From an uncultured Candidatus Melainabacteria bacterium (GTDB taxonomy: Bacteria > Cyanobacteriota > Vampirovibrionia > Gastranaerophilales > Gastranaerophilaceae): 43,213 bases of DNA. Of the stretch, positions 1 to 9,870 are shown piece after piece (positions within the stretch are counted from its first letter, which is position 1; each line of letters begins with the position of its first letter). The translations under genes and the position numbers were made by a program. The DNA lies in NCBI GenBank assembly GCA_947361615.1, contig CANAJP010000008.1:1-43213 (forward strand), given 5' to 3'. Below the pieces are notes generated by a model that was not told the origin of the DNA, did no database searches, and saw nothing but the letters and a program-made list of their open reading frames with translations.

Positions 1-3000
1 TTGCGTGCGTTCTCAAGTGTTAAATCTATCGCCGTATCGATAGGTTTAACACCGAAAGTATGCATTTCATAATCAACGCCGTCAAATTGACCGTTTGCGA
101 TTTCAGTTAGAGAATCCTTAATAGCTTCTTTTAAAAGTTCGCCTCTGTCTGTTCCTATGGTGTCTTTAGCCATAAGTTCGTCGATTTCGTTAAAGAATCC
201 GTTTTTCAAGGCGCTGACCATAGCCAAATCTTTTGAACTTACACGGTCAAAGTTAAAACTGTCCACATCGGATGGTTCGTGGTCGTATTCGCCTGTCAAA
301 AGTTTGATGGCTTCGGCTCTGCTATCTTTTTTCGTCCAGTTGTTAACTAATCCGTGGAACATTTCGGTATCTAGAGCAAGAGCGTGAAGTGCGCGTGTGT
401 TATCGTGATTGTTCAAGAATGTGTAAGAAAACATCAATGCTTGAAGCGGTGCAGAACGAACAAAGCCCGAGTCGTTGTTAACAAGTGTATTATGAAGCAG
501 TTTATCAAGATAGAAATCCCAGTTTGTTGAAGATTGACCATTGTTAAACTTTTTCGCAAAAATTTCAGGCATTGTACTAAAGAAATAATCGTAGTTTGCG
601 ATTGAAGTGAGTTCTGAATCCGTCAGAAATTTGCCGATTAGGTTTGTCGGGTTTGGATAACGTTGTGAGTTTTCACCGTATGCGTTATACAACTCTTGCA
701 TATCGGTTAATTCTGCGACCATATATGAAGACGGGTTTTCTTTCAAAACATCATGTGCAAATTTTTGCCAGAATGATGTTATTTGGCCGAATGTTGTGTC
801 AAAATCTGTTTGACCCTCGTTTCTCAGAGAATCTACGTCTGCAATATCTTTTGCTGCGTCAATACGCCAATCTAAACCCGCTTGAGTTTTATCGGTAATT
901 GCTTCTGCAAGTCTGAAACTTTCAGCTGTTGTGCCTTTGATTTTTTTCTTTAAAGCGTCAGCAAGAGCTTCTTTGTCGCTCTCAGAGATGTTTTTAAGTC
1001 CTGATTTTACACGTTTAATCAGTTGTCTTGCTTCGTCTTCAGGTGAAATGCAGCCGTCTACACCTATGTCTTTCAGTGTAATTTTTTTAAGTCTGTTATA
1101 GTCGTATGAAATATCACCGTTGTCATTTGTTTGGAAACGCGGTGCGTCACAAAGAGATTTTACAACTGCATATTTTAGAATTTCCTGCGCTAAAATTGGA
1201 ACGACATAGTTGCCGTATTCGGTATTTTCAGAACCATTATGAATTTTTTGGTTTTCAGGACGTTCTTTATCGTTGTTCAAACGGTCGATGATGTCTACTG
1301 CAAAATTAGTCAGAGCCCCGCTGGTTGCTGTGCCGTCGTTTAAGAAAAGCGCGTTTGTTTCTTTATAAACTTTTTCATATTTTGGTTGTACATGAGGGTT
1401 GCCGACTTTATTCAGAAAATATCTGTCATAAGTCATGTAATCATCGTTTATCGGGTCATACAAATCCGGTTGGCCTATATATTCTTCGCGGCAAGAGCGT
1501 TTTGAGATGTAAGGTGTTGCAAATACCGCAGAGATGTCGTCACCGAATTCCAATGAATCTAAAGGTACATCCATCATAGATTGTGCAACCTGATTGCGGA
1601 ATTCTTCAGTATTTTTATTGCCTTTAAGTTCGTAGCTTCCGTCAAGAATATTCGCTACTGCCTCTTGTGAAAGATTATTTTCTAAAGATTTAGGGAATTT
1701 ACCCTCTTTTATACGTTTATGGATTGTTTTATAAGTTTCTTTCGCATCATCTGCATCAATATTTTTAAGATTTTGTGCAATATTAAGATTAATAATATCT
1801 TTTGTTTTCTTTGTCCAAAAGCGTGCAGAAGTTACAACATAGTCTTTTGCTTCATTTGATGCGTATTCAAGTTCTTTCAGTTTTTCTTTCTGGTCAACTC
1901 CCGGTTTTAAAGATAGAGCTTTTTCAGTGTCTTCTGCAGAAAGGAAGTAGTGAATTTTGGTAATATCGGAGTTTGCGTTCCAGGTGTCAATGTTCCCCTC
2001 GATTTTGTTATCAACTGAAAGATTTGAGAATTGGGCAACATATTTTGTTCCAGTTCCGCTGTAAAGGTCAATTTTTGCATCTAGCGTTTTGTTGTGTTCA
2101 TTTAAACGTTGAACATTGACGTCATATTCTCGGACGTCAATAGGAATTCTATAAGGTATAACCGTGTCATGGTGTGTGTTTTTAGATAACGGTTTATCAT
2201 AGAAGTTTTTATCGTAAGACTCGATTGGCTCTTGCGGGTCAAGTTTATCGGTGTTTACTAAATCCTTGTCGTATGTTTCAAAATAACTAGGTTTGTTTTC
2301 GTTGTAGTTTTCGTTTTCTATGCGTGTGTATAATCCTTTTTCGTCTTTTTGATAGAAGTATTTCGGGTTAACAATTCTGTGTGAGAGAAAATCTGTGTTT
2401 TGTGTGAAAACGCCGAAAAGAACTTCATCGTTGGGGTTCATGCGGAACCAGTTGAAGAATGGTGATTGTTCTTTCCATTTTAATGCGTGGTGTAAGTGAA
2501 TACCTTCTAAGCCTTCGTTAACAAACGCACCGTCAGAAACAAGGGTTTTTCCCTGTGCGAAAAGTTTTTTGGTTAGTGAAGTATAGTTGTTAATGTTACC
2601 AAGCGAAAGCGCCATTTGCATACAGTTTTTATTCCAGTAAGCGTGGTGAGATCTGGAATCATCTGTAAATAGTGGCAAACTTACGATTCTATCATAAGGC
2701 TCGAATGCACCTGCTTCTAATCTTTTTTCCATGCCGGCAAGTGAACCGCCCATTTTGTTAGAAAAAAGTCGGATATTGTGTTTTAATTCGTCATAATTTT
2801 CGTTTGTAATAATGTCGTTATCAGAGTCATAAACCCATTTTGGATCAAGGTTATCAGGCACTGCAAGAAGCATTGAACCACCGCGGCTTACGTCTGATGC
2901 CGGAACATGCAGGTTATAAAACGCTTCATCCTGTAAGTTTTCTTTATCTTCTCTGTCGTCAAGTAGTGAACCTGCGTCGACGCCGTATTGTTTTACTGCT

Positions 3001-3353
3001 CCGCTTCTTTTATCGACTAATTTGTAGTGGTAAGCAAAAGGTTCGTCTTCCATTACGCCAAATTCAGCGTGAATATTAATCCTGTTTTTACCAGGGTAAA
3101 GTTTTCTTCCCTCTTCTGAATTATTGTTTAATAAATCGGGATATTTATCGCCTGTCAGGAAGTAATTCCCTGTTTTTAAATCACGGTCAACGACAGCAAT
3201 TTCAAGGTAGCAGTCTGTGGTATCAGGGTCAAAAGGGAACGAAAATTCACCTGTGCGTTCGCCCTCGTCATTTTTGCAAGCGTTATAGCCCTTAAACACA
3301 GGGGCATTTTGAATTCTTGTTATATAGTTTGCAGAATCTAAATTAATCTTCAC
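1..3353 (-). CDS. Giant GH13 alpha-amylase-family protein (3' end outside window)
   Basis: I read an uninterrupted reverse-strand frame of about 1117 codons that runs off the left edge. GTG at 3353 is preceded by GGAGG at a 7-base gap; an in-frame ATG at 3374 is the alternative. The GH13 catalytic set is visible: a region-I-like DGAFVNEG near residue 273, nucleophile Asp in WRIDAA near 831, acid/base Glu in VAEL near 880, and the third Asp in NNHDNTR near 983. About 550 residues lie between the first and second of these, where ordinary GH13 enzymes have a few dozen to about 100. There is no signal peptide, so a cytoplasmic role on alpha-glucans is likely but the substrate is unknown. The N-terminus carries the short APVFKGY motif seen in other proteins of this window. 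The family is fairly sure; the specificity is not. Confidence 0.75.
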   Translation of the reverse strand, partial: MKINLDSANYITRIQNAPVFKGYNACKNDEGERTGEFSFPFDPDTTDCYLEIAVVDRDLKTGNYFLTGDKYPDLLNNNSEEGRKLYPGKNRINIHAEFGVMEDEPFAYHYKLVDKRSGAVKQYGVDAGSLLDDREDKENLQDEAFYNLHVPASDVSRGGSMLLAVPDNLDPKWVYDSDNDIITNENYDELKHNIRLFSNKMGGSLAGMEKRLEAGAFEPYDRIVSLPLFTDDSRSHHAYWNKNCMQMALSLGNINNYTSLTKKLFAQGKTLVSDGAFVNEGLEGIHLHHALKWKEQSPFFNWFRMNPNDEVLFGVFTQNTDFLSHRIVNPKYFYQKDEKGLYTRIENENYNENKPSYFETYDKDLVNTDKLDPQEPIESYDKNFYDKPLSKNTHHDTVIPYRIPIDVREYDVNVQRLNEHNKTLDAKIDLYSGTGTKYVAQFSNLSVDNKIEGNIDTWNANSDITKIHYFLSAEDTEKALSLKPGVDQKEKLKELEYASNEAKDYVVTSARFWTKKTKDIINLNIAQNLKNIDADDAKETYKTIHKRIKEGKFPKSLENNLSQEAVANILDGSYELKGNKNTEEFRNQVAQSMMDVPLDSLEFGDDISAVFATPYISKRSCREEYIGQPDLYDPINDDYMTYDRYFLNKVGNPHVQPKYEKVYKETNALFLNDGTATSGALTNFAVDIIDRLNNDKERPENQKIHNGSENTEYGNYVVPILAQEILKYAVVKSLCDAPRFQTNDNGDISYDYNRLKKITLKDIGVDGCISPEDEARQLIKRVKSGLKNISESDKEALADALKKKIKGTTAESFRLAEAITDKTQAGLDWRIDAAKDIADVDSLRNEGQTDFDTTFGQITSFWQKFAHDVLKENPSSYMVAELTDMQELYNAYGENSQRYPNPTNLIGKFLTDSELTSIANYDYFFSTMPEIFAKKFNNGQSSTNWDFYLDKLLHNTLVNNDSGFVRSAPLQALMFSYTFLNNHDNTRALHALALDTEMFHGLVNNWTKKDSRAEAIKLLTGEYDHEPSDVDSFNFDRVSSKDLAMVSALKNGFFNEIDELMAKDTIGTDRGELLKEAIKDSLTEIANGQFDGVDYEMHTFGVKPIDTAIDLTLENAR

Positions 3354-3451
3354 GCAGATGCCTCCACCACACATTTATATTAATAGGCTCAAGAAAAATT
3401 TTTGCCTTTTTAGTGCATTAAAACAGTAATTTTTTACAATTCTTAAAACTT

Positions 3452-5293
3452 TTATTCAATTATTTTGCCGCCGAAAACTTCAAGTGCCATGTTCACGGTG
3501 TCGGAATGCATATAATATTCCTCTGAACGCGCACTGTAAGTGCTGAGTTTTGTTTCTTTAGCTTCTTCAAGTTCTTCATCGCTTATTTCATCTTGTTGCG
3601 GCTGCGGTGTTGGTGAAGCATTTTCAACCTTAGGCGGTTGAGGCGTTGCTGGTTTCGGTGCCGCAGCAGGTGCTGGTGCAGGAGATGGAGAACTGCTTAG
3701 CCTGGGAGACACCGTTGGTTCGCCGGCTTTTGGAAGCCTTACGGTCAATGTAACTTCTTTGTTGTACATTGTGTTAATCGCGTTTTGTAAAACTTCACGC
3801 TTAGAACCATCCGTAAATTGTTTTAAGAATATTTCGTTTTTCACTGCAAGCACAACATGCTCATCGGAAATCTCAACGGGGTTTGCCCATTGTTTGAGTA
3901 AGGCTCTTGTTGGCGCGCTGGAAATGTTTTCAAGCAATTGCCCCCACAGAGATGACAAATCGTTTCCGACCGGTGCAGCAGGTGCAGGAGTTGGCATAGG
4001 TGAAAAATCTTCTTTTGGCGCAGGCGCTTGTTGTGTTTGTGACGCCGGTTTTGGCTGTGGTGCGCTGACTGGTGTCGGCGCAGGTGCAGATTTTACAGGT
4101 GCCACAGGTCTTGCAGGCGCCGGAGCTGGTGCTTGCTGTTGAACAGGTGCGCCACTTTCAAGTCTTGTAATTCGTTCTTGAAGCTGTAATAATGATGTAT
4201 TTTGTGCAAGATTCGCAAGGTCAATAACTGCAACTTCAAGCCATAATTTAGGATTATTTGTCGTTTTTAATTCTTTTATGTATTCACAACATTTATTCAC
4301 GAGAAAAATAATCTGATGCGCATCGAGCGGCACTGCTTGTTTTGAAAGCGCTTCGATTTGCAAGTCGTTGAGTTGTGATAACTCAATTGCAATTTCTTTT
4401 GAGCAAGTTTTTACAACTAAAAGGTTGCGGAAATAATCCAGCAGGTTCGTCAGAATTTGAACGGGTTCGTTGCCGGAATTATAAACTTTTTCGAGAATTT
4501 CGATGGCTTCATTAGGTTTTGACTCAACGATTTTTTGTGAAAATTCGTTTAAAAGGTCAAACGAAAGACGGCCCAGAAGATTATCTATTTCAGCGGTAGT
4601 GATTTCGCCGCCAAGAACGCTTAATTGTTCTAAAAGCGCAATACTGTCACGCATTCCGCCTGCTGAGTTTTTAGCGATAGAAATAAGCGCGTCGTCAGTG
4701 ATGTTGATTTCTTCTTTAGTTGAAATCATGCGCAGGTGCTTAACGATATCGTCTGTCGTAATTCTTCTGAAATCATAACGCTGGCAGCGGCTTTTGATGG
4801 TATCAAGAACCTTATGAACCTCTGTTGTTGCAAGGATGAAGATAACGTTTTTAGGCGGCTCTTCAAGCGTTTTCAAAAGAGCGTTAAAGGCTGTTGTTGA
4901 GAGCATGTGAACTTCGTCGATGATATAAATTTTGTAACGGCTGTTCACCGGCGCATACATTACGCGCTCTAAAATGTGTTGCGCGTCTTCAACTGAGCGG
5001 TTGCTCGCCGCGTCGATTTCGATTACGTCCATCGGAGTTGAATTTGTTATATCAATACAGTTTCCGCACTTTCCGCAAGGATGAATAGTTGGCCCGTCAA
5101 CACAGTTGAGGGATTTTGCAAAAATTCTTGCGGTAGATGTTTTACCTGTTCCGCGAGGGCCTGTGAAAAGATAGGCGTGCGAAATTTTATTGGTCGTAAT
5201 CGCGTTAGTTAACGCTTTTTTAATATGTTCCTGCCCGACAACTTCTTCTAACTGTTGTGGACGATATTTTCTGTACAAAGGCATATAATTCAT
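3452..5293 (-). CDS. dnaX: DNA polymerase III subunit gamma/tau
   Basis: This is the clamp-loader ATPase of the replicative polymerase holoenzyme. The 613-residue product has Walker A GPRGTGKT at 45-52, the zinc module C64, C73, C76, C79, Walker B IIDE near 124-127 with the usual HML after it, and a TIKSRCQRYDF sensor segment. Domain III follows, then a Pro/Ala/Gln-rich linker (about 390-560) interrupted by a small conserved tau-like domain around 430-510. The start MNYMPLYRKYRP fits the family; the second Met at residue 4 is also possible. There is no Shine-Dalgarno: a TATAAT ends 9 bases before the ATG, so the mRNA is probably leaderless or nearly so. The gene is divergent from the LD-carboxypeptidase gene. 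Confidence 0.97.
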   Translation of the reverse strand: MNYMPLYRKYRPQQLEEVVGQEHIKKALTNAITTNKISHAYLFTGPRGTGKTSTARIFAKSLNCVDGPTIHPCGKCGNCIDITNSTPMDVIEIDAASNRSVEDAQHILERVMYAPVNSRYKIYIIDEVHMLSTTAFNALLKTLEEPPKNVIFILATTEVHKVLDTIKSRCQRYDFRRITTDDIVKHLRMISTKEEINITDDALISIAKNSAGGMRDSIALLEQLSVLGGEITTAEIDNLLGRLSFDLLNEFSQKIVESKPNEAIEILEKVYNSGNEPVQILTNLLDYFRNLLVVKTCSKEIAIELSQLNDLQIEALSKQAVPLDAHQIIFLVNKCCEYIKELKTTNNPKLWLEVAVIDLANLAQNTSLLQLQERITRLESGAPVQQQAPAPAPARPVAPVKSAPAPTPVSAPQPKPASQTQQAPAPKEDFSPMPTPAPAAPVGNDLSSLWGQLLENISSAPTRALLKQWANPVEISDEHVVLAVKNEIFLKQFTDGSKREVLQNAINTMYNKEVTLTVRLPKAGEPTVSPRLSSSPSPAPAPAAAPKPATPQPPKVENASPTPQPQQDEISDEELEEAKETKLSTYSARSEEYYMHSDTVNMALEVFGGKIIE

Positions 5294-5302
5294 GATAATA
5301 TC

Positions 5303-5332
5303 ATTATAGCAAAAAGTTTATTGGAAAGGCAA
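5303..5332 (-). promoter_or_regulatory. Promoter of dnaX, nearly leaderless
   Basis: On the reverse strand a TTGCCT lies 18 bases before an extended -10, TGC-TATAAT. The -10 ends 9 bases before the dnaX ATG, so transcription should begin within about 3 bases of the start codon. Confidence 0.6.
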
Positions 5333-5336
5333 AATT

Positions 5337-6209
5337 GTGAATATTATTAAACCTAAAAAGTTACAAAAGGGCGATAGTATAGGAATAATCGCACCCTGTG
5401 GAGTTTTTAAGGCGGCAGAGCGTCTTGAAAAAGCTGTTACATTTTTTGAAAACGAGGGGTTTAGAGTAAAGGTTAGCGAAAAACTTTTTGCACGCGAACG
5501 ATATCTTGCAGGAACTGACACAGAGCGCTCAGGTGAGATTGAAAAATTCTTTGCAGATGATGAGGTTGACGCGATAATTTGTGCGCGCGGCGGTTATGGT
5601 GCAATAAGGCTTATTGATAAAATAAATTACGATGTCATACACGCGAATCCGAAACCTTTTTGCGGATTCTCAGATGTGACGGCGCTTTCTGCAATGTTTT
5701 TGAAGCGTGCTGGACTTGTAACTTATTCTGCGCCTATGATTAACGGTGATTTTGGAAACGACATTTCAGAATTTACCTTGGAAAATTTCAAACGCGCCCT
5801 TATGTGCGACGAACCATTAATGTTTGATGGCGAGGTTTTACTTGAAGGTGAGGCTGAGGGAATTTCTTTCGGCGGAAACCTCGCAACACTGGTGTCGCTT
5901 TGCGGAGTGGATTTTTTGCCTGATGAGAATTTTATTCTTTTTATAGAGGATTTGAACGAACCTGCGTATAAAATTGACAGAATGGTGACACAGTTGCGTA
6001 ATATTGAACAATTCCGTAAAAATTTAAAAGGTGTCGTGCTTGGCGAGTTTTCAGACTGCGACTGTCCTGAATATTTGGACGAAATTTTCTCAGAATTTAA
6101 CGTACCAACATTAAAAGGCTTAAAAATTACGCATTCTCACGATAAAATAACCATTCCAATCGGCGTTCCTGTACGGATAGAAAATGGAAAAATTTTATTT
6201 TACTCGTAA
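5337..6209 (+). CDS. ldcA: LD-carboxypeptidase, peptidase family S66
   Basis: This enzyme removes the terminal D-Ala from murein tetrapeptides during peptidoglycan recycling. The 290-residue product is close to the usual 300. The catalytic Ser is S112 in CGFSDVTAL. The catalytic Glu lies in the FIEDLNEPAYKIDRM segment near 200, and the His lies in the THSHDKITIPIG motif near 270. These three form the S66 Ser-Glu-His triad. No signal peptide is present, so it acts in the cytoplasm. The start is GTG at 5337 with GGAAAGG about 7 bases upstream. The gene is divergent from dnaX (43 bases apart), and its last 10 bases overlap the convergent 6200-6823 gene. Confidence 0.9.
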   Translation: MNIIKPKKLQKGDSIGIIAPCGVFKAAERLEKAVTFFENEGFRVKVSEKLFARERYLAGTDTERSGEIEKFFADDEVDAIICARGGYGAIRLIDKINYDVIHANPKPFCGFSDVTALSAMFLKRAGLVTYSAPMINGDFGNDISEFTLENFKRALMCDEPLMFDGEVLLEGEAEGISFGGNLATLVSLCGVDFLPDENFILFIEDLNEPAYKIDRMVTQLRNIEQFRKNLKGVVLGEFSDCDCPEYLDEIFSEFNVPTLKGLKITHSHDKITIPIGVPVRIENGKILFYS

Positions 6210-6823
6210 GTATAATTAGGAGCGTTTTGGGCTTCGTATTCCTCGATTTCATCTTCGGAATTCAGTTTTAAGCCGAAAATATCGCCTGTATTTATTTCAA
6301 CTTCTTCGCCTTTGCTAGCGTAGGACAGCACGGAATGCTCGTAAACATTTTCAACCGCAGAGGTTATACGATTACCTGCGCCGTTTTCGGATTTTACAGC
6401 ACCTTCAACCGCGCGGTAGCCCATGCTTAATCCCTCGACAAAATGGTTTCCAACGCTTAGTGCTGCACTTTTTGCGGTTTCTACTTTGTCAAGTTTGAAC
6501 GCAGGAACATATTTTGCTACATTGTTTTCTTTAACTTTTTGGGTCACACCGTTGCTATTAGTAACAGTTTTAATCTGAAATTTGAAAGTCGCGTTGCGTT
6601 TCAAGCGTTTTGGATCCTTAATATCTATGAGTGAACCTGTTAAAACATCGCCGGTATTGATTTTGATATTTTTTGTAAGTTGAATTTCTCCTATTGAGCG
6701 AACCTGAATTGATTTTGGTGGGTTCGTAGTTGTAAAAGGCGTAATCGCCTCAACTTTAAGCGTTTCAGCAAGTGCTGATGTGCCAATTAAAAGTGATGTC
6801 GCAATTAATAATAATTTTTTCAT
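6200..6823 (-). CDS. Exported protein of unknown function
   Basis: The 207-residue product begins with a clear signal peptide (MKKLLLIATSLLIGTSALA, cleavage after residue 19). The mature part looks beta-rich, and two stretches have the pattern of a polar run followed by NTGDVLTG or NTGDIFGL. This resembles the C-terminal part of the SLH protein at 33421-34554 in style, though I cannot show homology. The ATG follows the uvrA stop codon directly, and its ribosome binding site (GGAGAG) lies inside the last codons of uvrA, so the two are translationally coupled. I do not recognise the family; a periplasmic or outer-envelope location is inferred from the signal peptide. Confidence 0.8.
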   Translation of the reverse strand: MKKLLLIATSLLIGTSALAETLKVEAITPFTTTNPPKSIQVRSIGEIQLTKNIKINTGDVLTGSLIDIKDPKRLKRNATFKFQIKTVTNSNGVTQKVKENNVAKYVPAFKLDKVETAKSAALSVGNHFVEGLSMGYRAVEGAVKSENGAGNRITSAVENVYEHSVLSYASKGEEVEINTGDIFGLKLNSEDEIEEYEAQNAPNYTYE

Positions 6824-9652
6824 TTATCTCTCCAGCAACGGTTTTAAATATTTCCCTGTATATGATTTTGAACATTTTACGACATCTTCGGGGGTGCCGC
6901 TTACAACAACCTGTCCGCCAGCGTTTCCGCCCTCTGGGCCTAAATCAATGATATGGTCGGCTACTTTGATTAAATCAAGATTGTGTTCAATAATCAAAAT
7001 AGTGTTGCCTTGATCCGCAAGTTTTTGCAGAATTTTAATTAATTTATCAAGGTCATACCAGTGCAAACCCACAGAAGGTTCATCAAGAAGATAAAGCGTC
7101 TTGCCGGTTGCGCGTTTGTTCAGTTCGGAAGCAAGTTTAATCCGCTGTGCTTCTCCTCCTGAAAGAGTTGTCGCGTTTTGGCCCAGTTTTATGTAGTCAA
7201 GACCTACATCATAAAGCGTTTGGAGTTTGTTTTTGATAGCCGGAATATTTTCAAAGAACTCCAACGCCTCTTTAACGCTCATTTCAAGAACATCAGAAAT
7301 CGTTTTACCTTTGTACTTAACTTCAAGCGTTTCGTTGTTGTAGCGTTTGCCTTTGCATACATCACATTTAACGTAAACGTCAGAGAGGAAGTTCATTTCT
7401 ATTTTAATAACGCCATCACCTTTGCAGGCTTCGCAACGTCCGCCTTTGACGTTAAAACTAAATCTTCCGGCTTTGTAACCGCGGGCTTTTGCCTCGTTTG
7501 TTTTTGTGAATAAATCTCTAATCGGGCCGAAAACATCTGTATAAGTTGCAGGGTTGGAACGCGGAGTTCTGCCGATTGGCGACTGGTCAATGTCGATAAT
7601 TTTGTCGATATTTTCAAAGCCTGTGATTTCGTCAACGCCCTGAGGTTTAGGTTTATCCTTGCGGAGCTTATAAATCGCATACTCGTAGATTAAATCCTGC
7701 ATTAAAGAAGATTTTCCCGAGCCTGAAACCCCTGTAAGACAAACAATTTTGCCTAGTGGAATTTCTACATCAATGTTTTTCAGGTTGTTGATATGTGCGT
7801 TTTTTACGACAAGAGAATTTCCGTTGCCCTCACGGCGTTTTTTTGGAACAGGAATAGATTTTTCGCCTGAAAGGTATTTCCCTGTAAGCGAACCTTTTGC
7901 CGCGATGATATCATCAACCGAACCCTGTGCGATAATTTTACCGCCGTTGACGCCTGCTTTAGGCCCTATATCAACAATGTAGTCTGCCTGACGAATGGTA
8001 TCCTCATCGTGTTCGACAACAATTAATGTGTTGCCAAGGTTTCTTAAACGAACAAGCGTGTTAATAAGTCTGTCGTTATCGCGCTGGTGAAGCCCGATTG
8101 ATGGTTCGTCAAGTACATACAAAACTCCTGACAATCCGCTTCCAATTTGCGTTGCAAGTCTTATACGCTGAGCCTCGCCGCCTGATAAAGTTCCGGCCAT
8201 ACGTGCAAGGTTTAGGTAGCTTAGACCCACGTCCTTTAAAAATTTTAAACGTGCGCTGATTTCATCCAATATTTGTTTTGCAATCTGCATTTTGAAATCA
8301 GTAAGTTCTAAATACAGGTCAGAAATAAAATTATACGCCTCATCAATCGGTAAAAGTGTGAATTCGTGAATATTTTTACCGTTTACTGTGACAGCGAGTG
8401 CGAACGGGTTCAAACGCGCACCGTGGCATGCCGGACAAGGTTTGGTAATCATGTATTTTTCAAAGTCCTCGCGTGCCGTTGAATCCATTGAATCCTGATA
8501 TCTTTTTTCATAATACGGGATTACACCGATAAACTTATGGTACTGGGTATGATAGCGTTTTGTACCGAATTTTTTTACATGGAACGCGACGATTTCAGGG
8601 CCGCCGTAAAGAATTATATCCTGCTGGTCGCTCGGAAGTTCTTCAAAAGGTTTATCCATGTCAATTCCATAGTGCGAACATACAGAATTTAGAACATCTT
8701 CATAATAAGTGTTTGAAGTTCTTGCCCACGGGTAAATTGCACCGTCACGTAGTGATTTTGTCCTATCAGGGATTATTAAATTAGGGTCAAAAAGATAGTC
8801 AAAACCTATTCCGCCGCATCTAGGGCAGGCACCGTAAGGCGCGTTGAACGAGAAAATTCTAGGTGCAAGTTCTTCAAAACTTATATTACACTTAGGGCAG
8901 GCAAGTTTTTCAGAATAAATTTTTTCCTCACCGCCAATAATATCAACGATTAAAACGCCATCAGCTTTTTGCAGTGCAATCTGTGCGCTGTCTGCAATAC
9001 GTGAGCGCGCGCTTTCTTTCACGACAATTCTATCGACAACCACGCTTATATCATGTTTTTTTGTTTTTGCAATCTTAATCTCGTCTTCGTCAAGGTTATA
9101 AACCTCATCATCAACTTTTACACGTACAAAACCCTCTTGGCGAAGTTCCTCAAATACATTCTGAAACTCTCCTTTTTTGCCTCTTGCAACTGGTGCCAGA
9201 ATTTGAATTTTTGTTCCTTCATCAAGTTTTAAAATAGACGCCACGATTTCATCAATTGTTTGAGGTTTAATAACTTCCCCACATTCAGGGCAGTGCGGAA
9301 CTCCGACGCGTGCATATAAAAGTCGTAAATAGTCATAAATTTCGGTGACCGTGCCGACAGTAGAGCGCGGGTTGTTGCTTGTTGATTTCTGGTCAATAGA
9401 GATTGCAGGAGAAAGCCCGTCGATTGATTCAACGTTCGGTTTATCCATTTGTCCCAAGAATTGACGTGCGTAAGTCGAAAGACTTTCAATATAACGTCTT
9501 TGACCTTCTGCAAAAATCGTATCAAAAGCCAGTGAACTCTTGCCTGAGCCTGAAACGCCTGTGAAAACTACAAGCTGGTCTTTTGGGATTTCCAGTGAAA
9601 CATCTTTTAAATTATGTTCTTTAGCACCTTTTACAACAATTTTATCTCTCAT
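6824..9652 (-). CDS. uvrA: Excinuclease ABC subunit A
   Basis: This is the damage-recognition ATPase of nucleotide excision repair. The product has 942 residues, the normal size. It has two ABC ATPase halves: Walker [10 protein letters not shown] at 32-40 and a second GVSGSGKSS in the C-terminal half, with [12 protein letters not shown] and [12 protein letters not shown] signatures. Zinc modules are visible as CPECG, as CPKC with CPRCGG, and as CEACKGDG with [10 protein letters not shown]. The start [15 protein letters not shown] is typical. There is no Shine-Dalgarno; a TGC-TATAAT ends exactly 6 bases before the ATG. The small exported protein gene follows with no gap, so DNA repair is coupled to an apparently unrelated envelope gene. 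Confidence 0.98.
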   Translation of the reverse strand: MRDKIVVKGAKEHNLKDVSLEIPKDQLVVFTGVSGSGKSSLAFDTIFAEGQRRYIESLSTYARQFLGQMDKPNVESIDGLSPAISIDQKSTSNNPRSTVGTVTEIYDYLRLLYARVGVPHCPECGEVIKPQTIDEIVASILKLDEGTKIQILAPVARGKKGEFQNVFEELRQEGFVRVKVDDEVYNLDEDEIKIAKTKKHDISVVVDRIVVKESARSRIADSAQIALQKADGVLIVDIIGGEEKIYSEKLACPKCNISFEELAPRIFSFNAPYGACPRCGGIGFDYLFDPNLIIPDRTKSLRDGAIYPWARTSNTYYEDVLNSVCSHYGIDMDKPFEELPSDQQDIILYGGPEIVAFHVKKFGTKRYHTQYHKFIGVIPYYEKRYQDSMDSTAREDFEKYMITKPCPACHGARLNPFALAVTVNGKNIHEFTLLPIDEAYNFISDLYLELTDFKMQIAKQILDEISARLKFLKDVGLSYLNLARMAGTLSGGEAQRIRLATQIGSGLSGVLYVLDEPSIGLHQRDNDRLINTLVRLRNLGNTLIVVEHDEDTIRQADYIVDIGPKAGVNGGKIIAQGSVDDIIAAKGSLTGKYLSGEKSIPVPKKRREGNGNSLVVKNAHINNLKNIDVEIPLGKIVCLTGVSGSGKSSLMQDLIYEYAIYKLRKDKPKPQGVDEITGFENIDKIIDIDQSPIGRTPRSNPATYTDVFGPIRDLFTKTNEAKARGYKAGRFSFNVKGGRCEACKGDGVIKIEMNFLSDVYVKCDVCKGKRYNNETLEVKYKGKTISDVLEMSVKEALEFFENIPAIKNKLQTLYDVGLDYIKLGQNATTLSGGEAQRIKLASELNKRATGKTLYLLDEPSVGLHWYDLDKLIKILQKLADQGNTILIIEHNLDLIKVADHIIDLGPEGGNAGGQVVVSGTPEDVVKCSKSYTGKYLKPLLER

Positions 9653-9658
9653 AACAAG

Positions 9659-9667
9659 ATTATAGCA
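9659..9667 (-). promoter_or_regulatory. Extended -10 promoter of uvrA, leaderless
   Basis: On the reverse strand TGC-TATAAT is followed by 6 bases and then the uvrA ATG. No convincing -35 is visible, consistent with an extended -10 promoter. Transcription would start at or within a base or so of the start codon. Confidence 0.6.
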
Positions 9668-9708
9668 TAATAGTAAAATTATTCTACCTATTTGTCTTTG
9701 AAGATAAT

Positions 9709-9863
9709 GTCATCCCGAACTTGTTTCGGGATCTGTCAAGCGTTACTTTTTAATAATAAACAAAGGAACAATTCTTATATTCTACGTTGATAATTTTGTT
9801 GAATTTTTCTATTTAACATACTTATTCAACACTGGATAGATCCCGAAACAAGTTCGGGATGAC
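9709..9863 (+). repeat. Palindrome-ended repeat, copy 1 (REP/MITE-like)
   Basis: The first 26 bases (9709-9734, GTCATCCCGAACTTG...) and the last 26 (9838-9863) are perfect inverted copies. Each end is itself a hairpin (ATCCCGAA and TTCGGGAT arms). The AT-rich core of about 100 bases has no ORF. A second copy lies at 33233-33410. The CCCGAAC-TTG-TTTCGGG unit is a very common bacterial intergenic palindrome. Confidence 0.8.
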
Positions 9864-9870
9864 AAATTAT

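Noticed and set aside
644-3079. Several 60-85 codon forward frames in the first 3 kb
   Set aside because: They lie antisense to one continuous reverse frame of about 1117 codons that carries GH13 catalytic motifs.
3759-4142. A 127-codon Gly/Ala-rich forward frame
   Set aside because: It is the antisense image of the Pro/Ala-rich linker of dnaX; low-complexity GC-rich codons remove stops on the other strand.
9709-9863. Insertion sequence
   Set aside because: The unit is only 155 bases with inverted ends and holds no transposase frame; a non-coding repeat fits better.
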